DNA from: Desulfobotulus mexicanus
GTDB lineage: Bacteria; Desulfobacterota; Desulfobacteria; Desulfobacterales; ASO4-4
NCBI RefSeq assembly: GCF_006175995.1
Contig: NZ_VDMB01000008.1
Span: 31,490-95,489, forward strand
Length of the DNA: 64,000 nt
Direction: 5' to 3'
Below, piece by piece: positions 1 through 11,424 of this stretch (positions within the stretch are counted from its first letter, which is position 1; each line of letters opens with the position of its first letter). The notes below the pieces were generated by a model. That model saw only the letters and a program-made list of their open reading frames with translations. It made no database searches and had not been told where the DNA came from. The position numbers were made by a program, and so were the translations under genes.

Positions 1-2239
1 CTTCAGCATCCTTGAGAATATCCCACTTATTATCCGGAATAATCATATCATCGATACCAACGGAAAGACCGCCTTTTGTGGAGATACTGTAGCCAAGATC
101 CTTCAGACGATCCGCTAGAATAACTGTTCCCTTGGGTCCGAGGTTTCTATAGGCATAATCCACAAGCTTCCGGATAGTTCCCTTGTCCATGACTTTGTTA
201 ACAACGGAAAATGGTATCTCCATCTGCCTGTCGACAACTTCAAAAAAGTGATACTGCCCGCCGTCTTCCATAAGGGGAGACAGGCTACCGGGTTCCATGG
301 CAAAAAGCTGCTGTACGGCAGGCCCCTTTATCCCGAAAACACGGGAAAATTCCTTGGGATCCAGAAAGCCAATGTAGGCGTTGTGATAAACATCGGCACT
401 CTTGGAATACTGCTGAGCTACTTCCGTGAAACGTGCACCCGATGCAAGGGCCTTTTGCACCAGATCCAGGTCTTCTTGACTGGTTACCATGATATGATTG
501 AAACTGGAAACCATGGCATCGGGAATCAGCTCCCAAAGCAGAACGCGACCCGTGGTGGTATCCACCCGGCTGCCATCCTTCATACGCACAACAATGGAGG
601 CATGCATGGAAATTTCGCCAGCATCATAGGCCTGCCTGACTTCCATCACATTGGCAAAACGGGTTCCTTCACCCTTCACCCCTTCAATTTTCTGGGTCAG
701 ATAGTAAAGGCCCAGAACAATGTCCTGGGTAGGAATAATGATGGGCTCACCATTGGCGGGACTTAAAATATTATTACTGGCCAGCATCAGCACCCGGGCC
801 TCAATATGGGCCTCTACGGAAAGGGGCAGATGCACAGCCATCTGGTCACCGTCAAAGTCGGCATTAAAGGCAGTACATACCAAAGGATGCAGACGGATGG
901 CCTTCCCTTCTATGAGGACAGGCTCAAAGGCCTGAAGACCAAGCCTGTGGAGAGTCGGAGCACGGTTCAGCATCACAGGATACTCTTTGACCACTTCATC
1001 AAGGGTATCCCAGACTTCCGGCGTCTCCCGCTCCACCATCTTCTTGGCGCTCTTGACCGTGGAAACCAGACCTTTCTGTTCCAGATGATGATAAATAAAG
1101 GGCTTGAAAAGCTCCAGGGCCATTTTTTTAGGAATACCACACTGATGCAGACGAAGGTTCGGTCCGACCACAATAACGGAACGGCCGGAATAATCCACAC
1201 GCTTACCAAGAAGGTTCTGACGAAAACGCCCCTGCTTTCCCTTCAAGGTATCAGAAAGGGATTTCAATGGCCTTTTATTGGTACCCGTGACCACGCGACC
1301 ATGACGACCGTTATCAAAAAGCACATCCACGGATTCCTGAAGCATCCGCTTTTCATTGCGAACGATAATATCCGGGGCTTTCAAGTCCATCAGCCGCTTG
1401 AGACGGTTGTTCCGGTTGATGACCCTCCGGTACAGGTCGTTCAGGTCTGAAGTAGCAAAACGACCACCTTCCAGGGGCACAAGAGGCCTCAGATCCGGAG
1501 GCAGAACCGGCACTGTTTCCAGAATCATCCAGACCGGGCTTACGCCTGAATTCCGGAAAGCATCCACAATGCGCAGCCGCTTGGATAATTTCTGACGCTT
1601 TGCAACGGAAGTGGTTGCTGAAATATCCTCCCGGAGCTGATGATAAATAGTTTCCATGTCCATGGTTTCCAGCAGTCGCTGGATGGACTCTGCGCCAATT
1701 CCCGCCTCAAAAGCCCCTTCACCATAAAGATCCAGTGCCTCATAATATTTTTCATCGGAAAGCAGCTGAAGTCTTGAAAGTCCTGTCTCCTTGGGATCAA
1801 CCACCACATAGGAATCAAAATAGAGAACCTTTTCAAGATTCTTCAGGGTTATATCCAGAAGGTTACCAATCTTGCTGGGCAGACTCTTCAAAAACCAGAT
1901 ATGCGCCACAGGACAGGCCAGCTCAATGTGTGCCATACGGTCCCTGCGTACCTTGGACTGAATGACTTCAACACCACATTTTTCACAGACCACGCCCCTG
2001 TGCTTCATCCGCTTATATTTACCGCAGTTACACTCATAGTCTTTGGTGGGTCCAAAGATCTTGGCGCAGAAGAGGCCATCCCTCTCAGGCTTGAAAGTCC
2101 GGTAATTGATGGTTTCCGGCTTGGTAATCTCACCAAAGGACCAGTCTCGGATCGTCTGGGAAGAAGCTAGGGAAATCTGAACTCCCGAATATTTTCTCGG
2201 GTCCATCGGCTTGGCAAAAAAATCATACAGAGTTTCCAA
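1..2239 (-). CDS. rpoC: RNA polymerase beta' subunit, N-terminal part (gene runs off the window)
   Basis: Beta' subunit of the core RNA polymerase, partnering RpoB. About 746 N-terminal residues are present and the 3' end lies outside the window. The translation opens [19 protein letters not shown]. The zinc-binding cysteine cluster ([19 protein letters not shown]) is encoded near 1970-2040. The universal catalytic motif [12 protein letters not shown], whose aspartates hold the active-site magnesium, is at about 835-865. I place the start on a TTG at 2239 because a strong GGAGGAGG ribosome site lies just upstream in the 13-nt gap after rpoB, and the nearby ATG is out of frame. It is co-transcribed with rpoB. 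Identity is certain; the exact start is probable. Confidence 0.97.
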   Translation of the reverse strand, partial: METLYDFFAKPMDPRKYSGVQISLASSQTIRDWSFGEITKPETINYRTFKPERDGLFCAKIFGPTKDYECNCGKYKRMKHRGVVCEKCGVEVIQSKVRRDRMAHIELACPVAHIWFLKSLPSKIGNLLDITLKNLEKVLYFDSYVVVDPKETGLSRLQLLSDEKYYEALDLYGEGAFEAGIGAESIQRLLETMDMETIYHQLREDISATTSVAKRQKLSKRLRIVDAFRNSGVSPVWMILETVPVLPPDLRPLVPLEGGRFATSDLNDLYRRVINRNNRLKRLMDLKAPDIIVRNEKRMLQESVDVLFDNGRHGRVVTGTNKRPLKSLSDTLKGKQGRFRQNLLGKRVDYSGRSVIVVGPNLRLHQCGIPKKMALELFKPFIYHHLEQKGLVSTVKSAKKMVERETPEVWDTLDEVVKEYPVMLNRAPTLHRLGLQAFEPVLIEGKAIRLHPLVCTAFNADFDGDQMAVHLPLSVEAHIEARVLMLASNNILSPANGEPIIIPTQDIVLGLYYLTQKIEGVKGEGTRFANVMEVRQAYDAGEISMHASIVVRMKDGSRVDTTTGRVLLWELIPDAMVSSFNHIMVTSQEDLDLVQKALASGARFTEVAQQYSKSADVYHNAYIGFLDPKEFSRVFGIKGPAVQQLFAMEPGSLSPLMEDGGQYHFFEVVDRQMEIPFSVVNKVMDKGTIRKLVDYAYRNLGPKGTVILADRLKDLGYSISTKGGLSVGIDDMIIPDNKWDILKDAE

Positions 2240-2252
2240 GTATCCCTCCTCC

Positions 2253-5200
2253 TTATTCACCTTCGATCAGGTTGACATCAAGACCCAGCGCCTGCAATTC
2301 TTTAATAAGTACCCGGAAAGATTCCGGCAGGCCGGGTTCCAGAACGTTCTGACCCTTGACTATTTTTTCATACATGCGTGTTCGTCCTGCCATATCATCG
2401 GACTTGACCGTGATAAATTCCTGCAGTGCATGGGCGGCACCATAGGCTTCCATGGCCCAGACTTCCATCTCCCCAAGACGCTGCCCACCAAACTGGGCCT
2501 TACCGCCCAGAGGCTGCTGGGTCACCAGAGAATAGGGGCCGATGGAACGGGCATGGAGTTTATCATCAACCAGATGGTGCAGTTTAAGCATATACATGGT
2601 TCCTACGGTAATGGGACCGTCAAAGGCCTCACCCGTAAGACCATCATAGAGGGTTGCCTGACCCGAAACACTGACTCCGGCCTCTTCCAGCAACGCCTTG
2701 ATTTCAGACTCCTGAGCACCGTCAAAAACCGGAGTTGCCATATGCACGCCCCTTCTGTAGCGGCCTGCAAGGGCTATCAGATTTTGATCATCGGACTCAT
2801 TAATACTTTCTTCCATCTCAGCCTGGGATTTAAAAATACGACCCATTTTATCACGCAGGGCGTCGCTGTCCTTTTTACGTATCATTTCATCCAACTGCTG
2901 CCCCAGACAACGGGCCGCCCTGCCCAGATGAATTTCCAGAATCTGTCCGACGTTCATACGGGAAGGCACACCCAAAGGATTAAGAACCATATCCACGAAG
3001 CTGCCGTCTTCAAAGTATGGGAGATCTTCCACCGGCAGAATACGGGAAACAACACCCTTGTTACCGTGACGTCCTGCCATTTTGTCCCCAACAGAAAGGA
3101 TACGCTTGATGGCCACATAAATTTTGATCATTTTAATCACGCCGGGGGGCAGATCATCACCCTTTTCATAGCGACTTACCTGCTCTTCAAAAACCTGGCG
3201 GGAATTATCTATCTCACTGCGCCAAAGATCTATCACCCCATGTACACGTTCGGTGACTGCGGCATCTTCAAGGATAAGCCCTTCTAACTGAGAAACGGAA
3301 AGTCCTTCAAGGGCAGAAGCATCCACAACCGTACCAGCTGACAGCAGGGTCTTTTTCGCCTTACGCAGATCACTCTGAACAGTCTGGCCCATGAGAAGGC
3401 CAAGAATTCTCTGCAATGCCGCTTCTTCAATGATGGCAATACGCTCGTCCCTGTCTTTTTCATACTGACGGATTTCTTCATCCTCAATACTTCTGGTACG
3501 TTCATCCTTATCCACGCCTCGGCGGGAAAAGACCTTTGCATCAATAACAATACCTTCAACGCCGGGAGGTACCCGCAGGGAGGTATCTTTCACGTCACCG
3601 GCTTTTTCACCGAAAATAGCCCGAAGAAGCTTTTCCTCAGGAGAAAGCTGAGTTTCACCCTTGGGGGTTATTTTACCCACAAGAATATCTCCGGGAACTA
3701 CTTCAGCTCCAAGACGAATAATTCCTGAATCATCCAGATCTTTCAATGCCTCTTCACCGACATTGGGAATATCCCGGGTAATTTCTTCCTTACCAAGCTT
3801 GGTATCCCTGGCTACAACCTCAAATTCCTCAATATGGACGGAAGTGAAAACACCATCCTGCACCAAACGTTCACTGAGAAGAATAGAGTCCTCGAAGTTG
3901 TATCCGCCCCAGGGCATGAAAGCCACGGTGACATTTTTACCCAAAGCCAGCTCACCCTGCTCTGTGGAGGGACCATCAGCCAGCACCTGACCCTTAACAA
4001 CCCTTTGACCCATTTGAACAATGGGACGGTGATTAAAGCAGGTGTTCTGATTGGAACGGGTAAATTTAGAAAGGGCATAAATACTTACCTGATTGTCGAG
4101 GGATTCCCCCTCTTTCAGTTCATGTCGAACCACAATGCGGGAAGCATCCACGTTCACAACCACGCCATCCCGTCTGCAGACAATGGCGACCCCGGAATCT
4201 CTGGCCACAACACCCTCTATACCGGTTCCCACAAGGGGTGCTTCCGTCCGGGTCAGGGGAACAGCCTGACGCTGCATGTTGGAACCCATGAGTGCCCTGT
4301 TGGCATCATCATTTTCAAGGAAGGGAATCAAAGAGGCAGACACACTCACCAGCTGATTGGGTGAAATATCCATCATCTCTACTTCACCGGCGGGAACCAT
4401 CTGAAATTCACCGGCAATACGGGCAGTCACAAGGGGATTCACATACCGCCCATCATCACCCACAACGGCATTGGCCTGGGCAATGGGGTGATCTTTTTCC
4501 TCAAAGGCGGACAGCATGCGAACATCCGTTGAAACCAGCCCTTCCCGAACCATACGATAAGGCGTTTCAATGAATCCAAAATCATTGACCCTTGCATAGG
4601 TACACAGAGATACAATCAGACCGATGTTGGGACCTTCCGGTGTCTCAATGGGACAGATCCTGCCGTAATGGGAAGGATGCACGTCACGGACTTCAAAGCC
4701 TGCACGTTCACGGGTCAGACCACCGGGTCCCAGGGCGGAAAGACGACGTTTATGAGTTGTTTCAGAAAGGGGATTGGTCTGATCCATGAACTGGGAAAGC
4801 TGACTGGTCCCGAAAAATTCCTTAACCACTGCAGAAACGGGCTTGGGATTCACCAGATCATGGGGCATGAGGGTATCAACTTCCTGCATGCTCATACGCT
4901 CCTTGATGGCGCGCTCCATACGCACAAGACCAATGCGATACTGGTTTTCCAAAAGCTCGCCAACGGCACGCACGCGGCGGTTACCAAGGTGATCGATATC
5001 ATCCACCACGCCCTGGGTATCCCGCAGTTCCACCAGGGTTCTGGCGGTCAGCAGAATATCTTCCTTGCGAAGGGTGCGCACATCAATATGAGTATTTATA
5101 CCAAGGCGATGATTCATTTTCAGGCGGCCCACTCCCGAGAAATCATAATAAGCAGCCTTGAAAAAGAGATGATCTATAAACTCTAAAGCCACTTCTGGAG

Positions 5201-6353
5201 TGGCAGGATTACCCGGTCTAAGCCTTCGGTATATTTCAACAAGGGCTTCTTCCCTGGATGTGGTTTTATCCGCCATCAGAGTTTTACGTATACAGTCAGC
5301 ACTGTAGTTGGCATCCACAAAAAGAAGCTCAAAATCCCGCACACCACTTTCCTGCATGCGGGCAAGAATTTCTTCTTCAAGAATATCACCGGCTTTAACT
5401 ATCAGATCCCCCGATTCAGGATCAAGAATATCTGCCGCAACACCCCGGTCAATCAGCTCTTCCGCATTTACCTTCAGCTCAGTAACACCAAGGTTTCTAA
5501 GCTGGCGTATGGCCCTTTTGGTGAAAAAACGGCCTTTACGGACAATAACTTCTGAAGTTTCAGGATCCAGGACATCTTCGCTGGCCCGCTGTCCTTTAAG
5601 GCTCTGTTCATTAAAGGCCTTAAAATATTCTTCACCACGGACTTCAATACGCTCTTTCAGATAGAAATAAGCCAGAAGATCTTCGTTGGTATATCCAAAG
5701 GCCTTGAACAGGATGGTCACAGGGAATTTACGGCGGCGGTCGATCCGGATATATACAATATCTTTAGGATCAATTTCCATATCAATCCAGGACCCGCGCA
5801 CAGGTATCACCCTGGCCGTGTAAATAATTTTTCCGCTGGAGTGGGTCTTTCCCTTGTCATGATCAAAGAAAACACCACTGGACCGATGAAGCTGGCTGAC
5901 CACAACACGCTCGGTACCATTCACAATGAAAGTACCCCGGGGCGTCATCAGAGGCACGGTCCCAAAATAAATTTCCTGCTCTTTTATATCCCTTATGGTT
6001 ACGGTACCCGCATCTTTATCCACGTCATAGACGACAAGACGGACCCGGATACGCACAGAAATTTCATAGGTCATTCCACGATGGATACACTCGCTTACTG
6101 AGTGCTTCACCTCACCGAAATCATAGGACACGAACTCCAGTGATGCGGTTCCCGTGAAATCCTTGATTGGGAAAACAGATTTAAAGACCGCCTGCAGACC
6201 GATGTCCCGACGTTGATCCGGCGTCACATCCATTTGAAGAAATCTCTCATAAGATTCCCGCTGCATCCCGATAAGATCCGGGATATCAATAATGGTGTGC
6301 TTTCCGCCGAAACGCTTTCTCACACGCTTGTTGGCCAGAGGGCTTCCGGACAT
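2253..6353 (-). CDS. rpoB: RNA polymerase beta subunit
   Basis: Beta subunit of RNA polymerase, 1366 residues from the chosen start, a normal length for proteobacteria. The rifampicin-pocket region is intact ([14 protein letters not shown], then [13 protein letters not shown]), with the Ser equivalent to E. coli S531 present, so nothing here predicts rifampicin resistance. The C-terminal clamp region ([19 protein letters not shown]) and the hybrid-binding [12 protein letters not shown] segment are also visible. The reading frame extends 12 codons further upstream, but ATG at 6353 has GGGGAG five bases upstream and gives the usual [16 protein letters not shown] start. It lies 123 nt after rplL, separated by a hairpin, and 13 nt before rpoC. 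Confidence 0.98.
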   Translation of the reverse strand: MSGSPLANKRVRKRFGGKHTIIDIPDLIGMQRESYERFLQMDVTPDQRRDIGLQAVFKSVFPIKDFTGTASLEFVSYDFGEVKHSVSECIHRGMTYEISVRIRVRLVVYDVDKDAGTVTIRDIKEQEIYFGTVPLMTPRGTFIVNGTERVVVSQLHRSSGVFFDHDKGKTHSSGKIIYTARVIPVRGSWIDMEIDPKDIVYIRIDRRRKFPVTILFKAFGYTNEDLLAYFYLKERIEVRGEEYFKAFNEQSLKGQRASEDVLDPETSEVIVRKGRFFTKRAIRQLRNLGVTELKVNAEELIDRGVAADILDPESGDLIVKAGDILEEEILARMQESGVRDFELLFVDANYSADCIRKTLMADKTTSREEALVEIYRRLRPGNPATPEVALEFIDHLFFKAAYYDFSGVGRLKMNHRLGINTHIDVRTLRKEDILLTARTLVELRDTQGVVDDIDHLGNRRVRAVGELLENQYRIGLVRMERAIKERMSMQEVDTLMPHDLVNPKPVSAVVKEFFGTSQLSQFMDQTNPLSETTHKRRLSALGPGGLTRERAGFEVRDVHPSHYGRICPIETPEGPNIGLIVSLCTYARVNDFGFIETPYRMVREGLVSTDVRMLSAFEEKDHPIAQANAVVGDDGRYVNPLVTARIAGEFQMVPAGEVEMMDISPNQLVSVSASLIPFLENDDANRALMGSNMQRQAVPLTRTEAPLVGTGIEGVVARDSGVAIVCRRDGVVVNVDASRIVVRHELKEGESLDNQVSIYALSKFTRSNQNTCFNHRPIVQMGQRVVKGQVLADGPSTEQGELALGKNVTVAFMPWGGYNFEDSILLSERLVQDGVFTSVHIEEFEVVARDTKLGKEEITRDIPNVGEEALKDLDDSGIIRLGAEVVPGDILVGKITPKGETQLSPEEKLLRAIFGEKAGDVKDTSLRVPPGVEGIVIDAKVFSRRGVDKDERTRSIEDEEIRQYEKDRDERIAIIEEAALQRILGLLMGQTVQSDLRKAKKTLLSAGTVVDASALEGLSVSQLEGLILEDAAVTERVHGVIDLWRSEIDNSRQVFEEQVSRYEKGDDLPPGVIKMIKIYVAIKRILSVGDKMAGRHGNKGVVSRILPVEDLPYFEDGSFVDMVLNPLGVPSRMNVGQILEIHLGRAARCLGQQLDEMIRKKDSDALRDKMGRIFKSQAEMEESINESDDQNLIALAGRYRRGVHMATPVFDGAQESEIKALLEEAGVSVSGQATLYDGLTGEAFDGPITVGTMYMLKLHHLVDDKLHARSIGPYSLVTQQPLGGKAQFGGQRLGEMEVWAMEAYGAAHALQEFITVKSDDMAGRTRMYEKIVKGQNVLEPGLPESFRVLIKELQALGLDVNLIEGE

Positions 6354-6380
6354 GGCTTCTCCCCGATTGCTTACGCAACA

Positions 6381-6423
6381 GCGGAACAAGTCCGCGAGCC
6401 AGGGCCCACGGACTTAATTCCGC
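6381..6423 (-). promoter_or_regulatory. Hairpin in the rplL-rpoB intergenic region
   Basis: On the minus strand GCGGAA-TT-AAGTCCG pairs with CGGACTT-G-TTCCGC across a 13-nt loop, giving 13 base pairs with one small internal bulge. The direct repeat GCTGTTGCG flanks both sides. No U-tract follows, so it is not a typical terminator. In E. coli the same intergenic region contains an RNase III processing site that, with partial termination, sets the ratio of L7/L12 to RNA polymerase. A similar role here is an inference from position and shape. Confidence 0.6.
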
Positions 6424-6476
6424 AACAGCGTTTATGTGAACGGATGGTGAAAACGACAGGACAAGACAGGAATCGA

Positions 6477-6857
6477 CTACTTAAGCTCAACCTTTGCACC
6501 AGCTTCTTCAAGCTGCGCCTTGAACTTATCTGCTTCTTCCTTGGCAATACCTTCTTTGACGGGAGCGGGCGCACCTTCAACAAGATCCTTGGCTTCTTTG
6601 AGACCAAGACCAGTAATGGCACGTACTTCCTTGATAACGTTAATCTTCTTGTCTCCTGCAGCCACAAGAATAACGTCAAATTCGGTTTTTTCTTCAGCGG
6701 GAGCAGCAGCAGCACCGGCAGGCATAGCAGCCATGGCAACGGGAGCAGCAGCAGATACACCGAATTTCTCTTCAAGTTCCTTAACAAGCTCGGAAAGCTC
6801 AAGAACTGTCATGTTTGCAATAAAATCAATTACATCCTGTTTGGTAATTTCAGCCAT
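6477..6857 (-). CDS. rplL: Ribosomal protein L7/L12
   Basis: Stalk protein of the 50S subunit, present in several copies bound to L10, which recruits the translational GTPases. At 126 residues it has the normal family layout: an N-terminal helical dimerisation domain ([20 protein letters not shown]), an Ala-rich flexible hinge (residues about 37-52), and the C-terminal factor-binding domain ([20 protein letters not shown]). GGAGG lies upstream of ATG 6857. It follows rplJ by 77 nt in the classic rplJL-rpoBC order. Confidence 0.98.
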   Translation of the reverse strand: MAEITKQDVIDFIANMTVLELSELVKELEEKFGVSAAAPVAMAAMPAGAAAAPAEEKTEFDVILVAAGDKKINVIKEVRAITGLGLKEAKDLVEGAPAPVKEGIAKEEADKFKAQLEEAGAKVELK

Positions 6858-6934
6858 GGATCAAGCCTCCAAAAAACAAGCGTTTTTATAATAAATAAGG
6901 ATAATAGTAAACGATCTGCCTGCATGCCAAAGTA

Positions 6935-7456
6935 TCAGGCAGCTTCTTTCTGGTCTTTGATGGCCGTCAGGACATTCACAAGACCACTGGGAACAGCATT
7001 GATAACGCGGACAAAACCGGTAGGTACTGCAATCATAGTAGAAAGTACCTGTGCCAGCAGCTCTTCACGGCTCGGAAGTTCAGACAGAGCTTTAAGATCA
7101 GCAAGTCCTAAGGGTTTTCCTTCGAGGACAGCAACCCTGATTTCCAACTTATCATTGGCTTCTGCAAACTTGGTAAGAACCTTTGCAGGAAGAACCGGAT
7201 CCGTTGTGCTGAAGCAAATGGCACTTGGGCCTTTAAAGTGGTCCCGTATAACATCAACCCTGGTTCCTTCCGAGGCCCGCCTAAGAAGAGTATTCTTAAC
7301 AACCTGAATTTCTGCACCAGCTTCCCGGAGTTCCCGTCTGAGACGGGAGAACTGTTCTACATTCAGTCCTTTATAATCCGCAACAATAGCAATCTGTGCA
7401 CTGGCGAGACCTTCGTGCAATTTCTGCACAAGCGCTTCTTTTTCGGACAGCTTCAT
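6935..7456 (-). CDS. rplJ: Ribosomal protein L10
   Basis: L10 (173 residues) anchors the L7/L12 stalk to 23S rRNA. The N-terminal rRNA-binding domain (VQKLHEGLASAQIAIVADYK, LRRELREAGAEIQVVKNTLL) is well conserved. The C-terminal helix that carries L7/L12 dimers follows. The start has AGGAA immediately upstream. A structured leader resembling the L10 autoregulatory element lies between rplA and this gene, so the L10-L12 complex probably represses its own translation, as is known for this family. Confidence 0.98.
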   Translation of the reverse strand: MKLSEKEALVQKLHEGLASAQIAIVADYKGLNVEQFSRLRRELREAGAEIQVVKNTLLRRASEGTRVDVIRDHFKGPSAICFSTTDPVLPAKVLTKFAEANDKLEIRVAVLEGKPLGLADLKALSELPSREELLAQVLSTMIAVPTGFVRVINAVPSGLVNVLTAIKDQKEAA

Positions 7457-7485
7457 TTCCTAACACCCCCTTTCTTTTTAAATTT

Positions 7486-7583
7486 GCATGGAGGTGCCGG
7501 CCAAACCCAAACATCTTCTGTCTCGGTAGGTCGGCAGCGCCGTTTACACACTCCATGTGTACCTACTGTCTCTGACAGCACCG
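7486..7583 (-). ncRNA. L10 leader-like autoregulatory mRNA element
   Basis: The 207-nt gap before rplJ contains, in minus-strand sense, CAGAGACAGTAGGT...CGCTGCCGACCTACCGAGACAG followed by a CACCTCCATGC tail. The AGACAGTAGGT and GCCGACCUAC arms pair, with flanking GAGACAG segments. This arrangement, placed directly upstream of rplJ, matches my knowledge of the L10 leader bound by L10(L12)4. Pairing was judged by eye; a covariance-model search would settle it. Confidence 0.7.
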
Positions 7584-7601
7584 GTATTTCCGGTTTATGT
7601 G

Positions 7602-7629
7602 AAAAAGCAGGGAGGACATACAGCCTCCC
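7602..7629 (-). terminator. Candidate terminator or attenuator between rplA and rplJ
   Basis: Just after rplA, in minus sense, GGGAGG and CCTCCC form a stem around an 8-nt loop, followed by TGCTTTTTC. The stem is short (6 bp) but GC-rich with a U-run after it. Partial termination here would separate L11-L1 expression from L10-L12 expression. The assignment is tentative. Confidence 0.45.
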
Positions 7630-7663
7630 CCCCATTTGCTTCACCTGAATTCAGACAGTTTTT

Positions 7664-8356
7664 TTACTTCAAAGTAAGGGTATCCACCTTCACACCCCTG
7701 CCCATGGTTGTTGAAACAGCCATGCCGCGAATATATGCACCCTTGGCAGCAGAAGGCTTTAGCTTCATAATGCTGTCCAGAAATGCCCGGATATTTTCTT
7801 CCAGCTTCTCAGGACCAAAGGACTTCTTACCCATGGGGGCATGAACAATTCCTGCTTTTTCTACCCTGAAATCGATCTTACCCGCCTTCAGTTCATCAAC
7901 TGCCCGGGCAACATCAAATGTTACAGTACCGGTTTTGGCGTTGGGCATCAGTCCTCTGGGACCAAGAAGCTTACCAATTCTACCCACAACACCCATGGTA
8001 TCAGGCGTAGCTACGGCTTTATCAAAATCAAACCAGCCGCCCTGGATTTTTTCCACAAGATCTTCAAGACCTACATAGTCAGCGCCAGCTTCTTCAGCTT
8101 CCTTAGCTTTTTCGCCTCTGGCAAAAACCAGCACCCGAACTTCCTTGCCAAGACCATTAGGAAGAATGCAGGTACCGCGGACCATCTGATCCGCATGCCT
8201 GGGATCAACCCCAAGACGTACGGCAACATCCACACTCTCATCAAATTTCACATATGTGGTTTCAAGGGCAAGCTCTATGCCTTCCCGCAAACCTAATTTT
8301 GCCGTGAAATCATGACCTTTGCCCGTTTCCAGATATTTCTTACCGCGCTTCGGCAT
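7664..8356 (-). CDS. rplA: Ribosomal protein L1
   Basis: L1 (230 residues) forms the mobile L1 stalk of the 50S subunit and in many bacteria represses the L11 operon. The signature [18 protein letters not shown] is present around residues 130-150. The N-terminal region ([14 protein letters not shown]) and the C-terminal ending ([18 protein letters not shown]) are typical. It starts 18 nt after rplK and the genes are clearly co-transcribed. Confidence 0.98.
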   Translation of the reverse strand: MPKRGKKYLETGKGHDFTAKLGLREGIELALETTYVKFDESVDVAVRLGVDPRHADQMVRGTCILPNGLGKEVRVLVFARGEKAKEAEEAGADYVGLEDLVEKIQGGWFDFDKAVATPDTMGVVGRIGKLLGPRGLMPNAKTGTVTFDVARAVDELKAGKIDFRVEKAGIVHAPMGKKSFGPEKLEENIRAFLDSIMKLKPSAAKGAYIRGMAVSTTMGRGVKVDTLTLK

Positions 8357-8374
8357 TTTTTCCGACTCCTTATT

Positions 8375-8800
8375 TTACTGAACAATCTCGATACCGATGC
8401 TTCTGGCAGTACCGGAAATGATCTTCACAGCGGTATCCAGGTCATAGGCGTTGAGATCCGGCATCTTGAGCCTGGCGATTTCTTCAACCTCATTCCGGCT
8501 GATTTTTGCCACTTTGTTCAGCTTCGGATTGCTTGAACCCGAAGCAATTTTTGCGGCCTTTTTCAGGAGTACGGACGCAGGAGGCGTCTTGGTTATAAAG
8601 GTAAACGTACGATCCTGATATACTGTAATCACAACAGGAATAATCATGCCCGCATCATTCTGCGTACGCGCATTGAAAGCTTTACAGAAATCCATTATAT
8701 TAACGCCATGCTGCCCCAGAGCCGGACCGATGGGGGGAGAAGGGTTCGCTTTCCCCGCAGAAACCTGGAGCTTTATTTGCGCCATCACTTTTTTTGCCAT
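8375..8800 (-). CDS. rplK: Ribosomal protein L11
   Basis: L11 (141 residues, the exact family norm) binds the GTPase-associated centre of 23S rRNA and is needed for stringent-response signalling through RelA. Visible hallmarks are [20 protein letters not shown] and [17 protein letters not shown] at the N-terminus and the C-terminal rRNA-binding domain ([17 protein letters not shown]). AAGGAG lies upstream of ATG 8800. It sits 22 nt after nusG. Confidence 0.98.
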   Translation of the reverse strand: MAKKVMAQIKLQVSAGKANPSPPIGPALGQHGVNIMDFCKAFNARTQNDAGMIIPVVITVYQDRTFTFITKTPPASVLLKKAAKIASGSSNPKLNKVAKISRNEVEEIARLKMPDLNAYDLDTAVKIISGTARSIGIEIVQ

Positions 8801-8822
8801 CTTGGTCTGTACTCCTTACACC

Positions 8823-9353
8823 TTAAAGCTTGGTAACCTGTACGAACTCCAGCTCAACGGGAGTCGATCGGCCAAAAATACTGACAAAGACCTTGATCTT
8901 CCCTTTTTCCGGATTGACTTCTTCAACCGTACCGTTAAAGTTTGTGAAGGGTCCGTCAATCACCCGAATTTCATCGCCGGGTTCAAAATGATATTTTGGC
9001 TGCGGCTTCTGCTTGCCCGCTTCCATCCGCCGAAGAATCTGATCCACTTCAGCATCTGTAATGGGTGCCGGCTTGTCTCTGCCACCAAGAAAACCTGTAA
9101 CCTTAGCAGTATCTTTAACAAGATGCCAGGTATGGTCTGTCAGAGCCATCTGCACCAAAATATAACCGGGGTAAAACTTCCGGGAAGATTCTTTTCGCTC
9201 CCCCTTTACCAACTCCACCACTGTTTCCGTAGGAACGATGATCTCACCAAAGTAATCCTTCAGGGGGGAGCTTGCGATCCGTTCCTCCAGAGAGCGTTTC
9301 ACCTTGCCCTCGAATCCCGAATACACATGTACAACATACCATCTTTTAACCAT
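8823..9353 (-). CDS. nusG: Transcription elongation/antitermination factor NusG
   Basis: NusG (176 residues) binds the RNA polymerase clamp and links it to Rho and, through the KOW domain, to the ribosome. The NGN domain opens with [20 protein letters not shown] and contains [10 protein letters not shown]. The C-terminal KOW domain contains [26 protein letters not shown] lies just upstream of the ATG. It starts 13 nt after secE, the usual secE-nusG pair. Confidence 0.98.
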   Translation of the reverse strand: MVKRWYVVHVYSGFEGKVKRSLEERIASSPLKDYFGEIIVPTETVVELVKGERKESSRKFYPGYILVQMALTDHTWHLVKDTAKVTGFLGGRDKPAPITDAEVDQILRRMEAGKQKPQPKYHFEPGDEIRVIDGPFTNFNGTVEEVNPEKGKIKVFVSIFGRSTPVELEFVQVTKL

Positions 9354-9366
9354 ATCCCCCCCATAA

Positions 9367-9759
9367 TCACCAATTCAAAGCAAGCCGAACCAGACGGGTG
9401 AGAACAGCATCGGCAACCCCCAGAAAGAAAGACAATATAAGCACTAGAACAATCACAACCCCGGTAGAAGCCATTGCCTGTTGCCTGGATGGCCACACAA
9501 CCTTTGAAAGCTCCGCACGGGCCTCCTGAAAAAACTCAAGCCCCTTAGTTACAGCCGTTTTCTTGTCAGGCTTTGCAACCGAGCGGCTTCCCTGAGGTGT
9601 TTTGGATGCTTTGTCTGCCTGAGATATACTGATCTCACCAGATTTGTGGGGTTTTACATTTTCAGATGGGGACTCAGCATTTTCATCCTGACCAGCCTTT
9701 AACTTCAGCTTTTTTTTCTGAACCTGCTTATCTGTTTTCTTTTTTAATAAGCGTCCCAT
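9367..9759 (-). CDS. secE: Preprotein translocase subunit SecE
   Basis: Essential clamp subunit of the SecYEG channel in the inner membrane. The conserved C-terminal part is clear: the amphipathic helix (LEFFQEARAELSKVVWPSRQ) and one transmembrane helix (STGVVIVLVLILSFFLGVAD, about residues 100-120). The 70-residue N-terminal extension is Lys-rich and polar with no extra membrane segments, so this is the single-span form with an unusually long cytoplasmic tail. The start ATG 9759 has AGGG upstream. tRNA-Trp lies 53 nt upstream. Confidence 0.95.
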   Translation of the reverse strand: MGRLLKKKTDKQVQKKKLKLKAGQDENAESPSENVKPHKSGEISISQADKASKTPQGSRSVAKPDKKTAVTKGLEFFQEARAELSKVVWPSRQQAMASTGVVIVLVLILSFFLGVADAVLTRLVRLALNW

Positions 9760-9812
9760 AACACCCTGCCCCGTTTTCAGCTATGATCAAACCAAGCTTC
9801 ATGTTTTTGATT

Positions 9813-9888
9813 TGGCAGGCCAGGAGGGACTCGAACCCCCAGCCTACGGATTTGGAGTCCGCCGCTCTACCATTGGAGCTACTGGCCT
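9813..9888 (-). tRNA. tRNA-Trp (CCA)
   Basis: A complete cloverleaf on the minus strand: acceptor AGGCCAG/CTGGCCT, a GGTTCGAGTCC T-arm and anticodon CCA (complement at 9853-9855). The 3' CCA is encoded. It lies between rpmG and secE, a position typical of tRNA-Trp in many bacteria. Confidence 0.97.
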
Positions 9889-9893
9889 GCATA

Positions 9894-9932
9894 AAAGACC
9901 TGCCGACCGACAAAATCTGCCGACAGGTCTTT
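9894..9932 (-). promoter_or_regulatory. Hairpin between rpmG and tRNA-Trp
   Basis: AAAGACCTG and CAGGTCTTT form a perfect 9-bp stem with a 21-nt loop that itself contains a CGGCAG/TCGG partial repeat. On the transcribed strand it is followed by TTTTATG. It could be a weak terminator after rpmG or a processing structure that frees the tRNA 5' end. Only the pairing is seen directly. Confidence 0.5.
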
Positions 9933-9952
9933 ACTATCATCAAAAAAGAGCG

Positions 9953-10102
9953 CTACTTGGTTTCTCTGTGCTTGGTGTGATGCTTGCAGAATCTGCAATA
10001 TTTACTGAACTCCAGCTTATCCGGAGTGGTCCGCTTATTCTTGGTCGTAGTATAGTTGCGCTGCTTACACTCTGTGCAGTTCAGCGTTACAATAACTCTC
10101 AC
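9953..10102 (-). CDS. rpmG: Ribosomal protein L33
   Basis: A 49-residue protein beginning [20 protein letters not shown] and ending RETK. It has two CxxC pairs (CTEC and CRFC), the zinc-binding (C+) form of L33. The start is GTG at 10102 with AAGGAG upstream. It lies 15 nt downstream of tuf and just upstream of tRNA-Trp, the common tuf-rpmG-tRNA-Trp-secE order. Confidence 0.95.
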   Translation of the reverse strand: MRVIVTLNCTECKQRNYTTTKNKRTTPDKLEFSKYCRFCKHHTKHRETK

Positions 10103-10117
10103 CGGACTCTCCTTGGA

Positions 10118-11311
10118 TTAGGCAACAATTTCAGAAACAACACCCGCACCAACGGTACGGCCACCTTCACGAATAGCAAAACGAAGTTCTTTTTCCATGG
10201 CGATGGGGGCAATTAGCTCGGCAGTAATGGTAACATTATCACCGGGCATAATCATCTCAACACCTTCCGGCAGATTCATAATGCCGGTAATATCCGTAGT
10301 ACGGAAGAAGAACTGGGGACGATATCCGCTGAAGAACGGAGTATGACGACCACCTTCGTCCTTAGAGAGAATATAGACTTCCGCCTGAAACTTGGTGTGG
10401 GGAGTGATGGTGCCAGGCTTGGATACTACCTGACCACGCTCTACCTCGTCACGCTTGGTACCGCGGAGAAGGAGACCTACGTTATCGCCGGCACGACCTT
10501 CATCCAGAAGCTTGCGGAACATCTCAACACCGGTACATACGGTCTTGATAGTCGCACGGATACCAACAATTTCAACGTTTTCACCGGGCTTGACAATACC
10601 ACGCTCAATGCGACCAGTAACAACAGTACCTCGACCGGAGATGGAGAAGACGTCTTCCACAGGCATCAGGAAGGTTTTGTCCACATCACGCTCAGGCTCA
10701 GGAATATAATTGTCAACGGCATCCAGAAGAGCCCAGATACACTTGCAGTCTTCCGAATCAGGATCATCGGACTCCAGTGCCTTCAACGCTGAACCACGAA
10801 CTATAGGAGTATCACTTCCGGGAAAATCATACTTATCCAGAAGCTCCTGAAGCTCCATCTCAACAAGCTCTATAAGCTCTTCGTCGTCCACCATGTCACA
10901 CTTGTTCAGGAAAACAACAATACGGGGAACACCTACCTGACGCGCAAGAAGAATATGCTCACGGGTCTGGGGCATAGGACCATCACTGGCTGAAACCACA
11001 AGGATGGCACCATCCATCTGGGCTGCACCAGTAATCATGTTTTTAATGTAGTCCGCATGACCCGGGCAATCCACATGGGCATAATGACGCTTTACAGACT
11101 CATACTCAACATGGGAGGTTGAGATGGTAATACCGCGCTCACGCTCTTCCGGAGCCTTATCGATATTATCATAATCCACTTTCTGTCCAAGACCTTTTGC
11201 TGCACAGGTCTTGGTGATCGCTGCCGTCAGGGTAGTCTTGCCGTGGTCGATATGCCCAATGGTCCCGACGTTCACATGCGGCTTCGTGCGCTCAAATTTT
11301 GCCTTAGCCAT
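10118..11311 (-). CDS. tuf: Translation elongation factor Tu
   Basis: EF-Tu (397 residues) delivers aminoacyl-tRNA to the ribosome as a GTP complex. The P-loop GHIDHGKT, switch [14 protein letters not shown] and NKCDMVDD (NKxD) are intact, followed by domains II and III ending [16 protein letters not shown] is upstream of the ATG. Four tRNA genes precede it on the same strand, matching the thrU-tyrU-glyT-thrT-tufB arrangement of E. coli. A second tuf copy, if any, lies outside this window. Confidence 0.98.
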   Translation of the reverse strand: MAKAKFERTKPHVNVGTIGHIDHGKTTLTAAITKTCAAKGLGQKVDYDNIDKAPEERERGITISTSHVEYESVKRHYAHVDCPGHADYIKNMITGAAQMDGAILVVSASDGPMPQTREHILLARQVGVPRIVVFLNKCDMVDDEELIELVEMELQELLDKYDFPGSDTPIVRGSALKALESDDPDSEDCKCIWALLDAVDNYIPEPERDVDKTFLMPVEDVFSISGRGTVVTGRIERGIVKPGENVEIVGIRATIKTVCTGVEMFRKLLDEGRAGDNVGLLLRGTKRDEVERGQVVSKPGTITPHTKFQAEVYILSKDEGGRHTPFFSGYRPQFFFRTTDITGIMNLPEGVEMIMPGDNVTITAELIAPIAMEKELRFAIREGGRTVGAGVVSEIVA

Positions 11312-11424
11312 TGATTCGCCTCCTAAAAAAACCTGCTTGATCGTTTTCTCCGAAGGATTGCGTCCGCCTCTTCACACGACGTCGGACCCACTCGAAAAAC
11401 CTCAAATAAAAAATAAGCAACAAA

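Noticed and set aside
2211..3287. A 358-codon open frame on the plus strand
   Set aside because: It is antisense to rpoB across its whole length; the rpoB frame shows all conserved motifs, and this one has no ribosome site.
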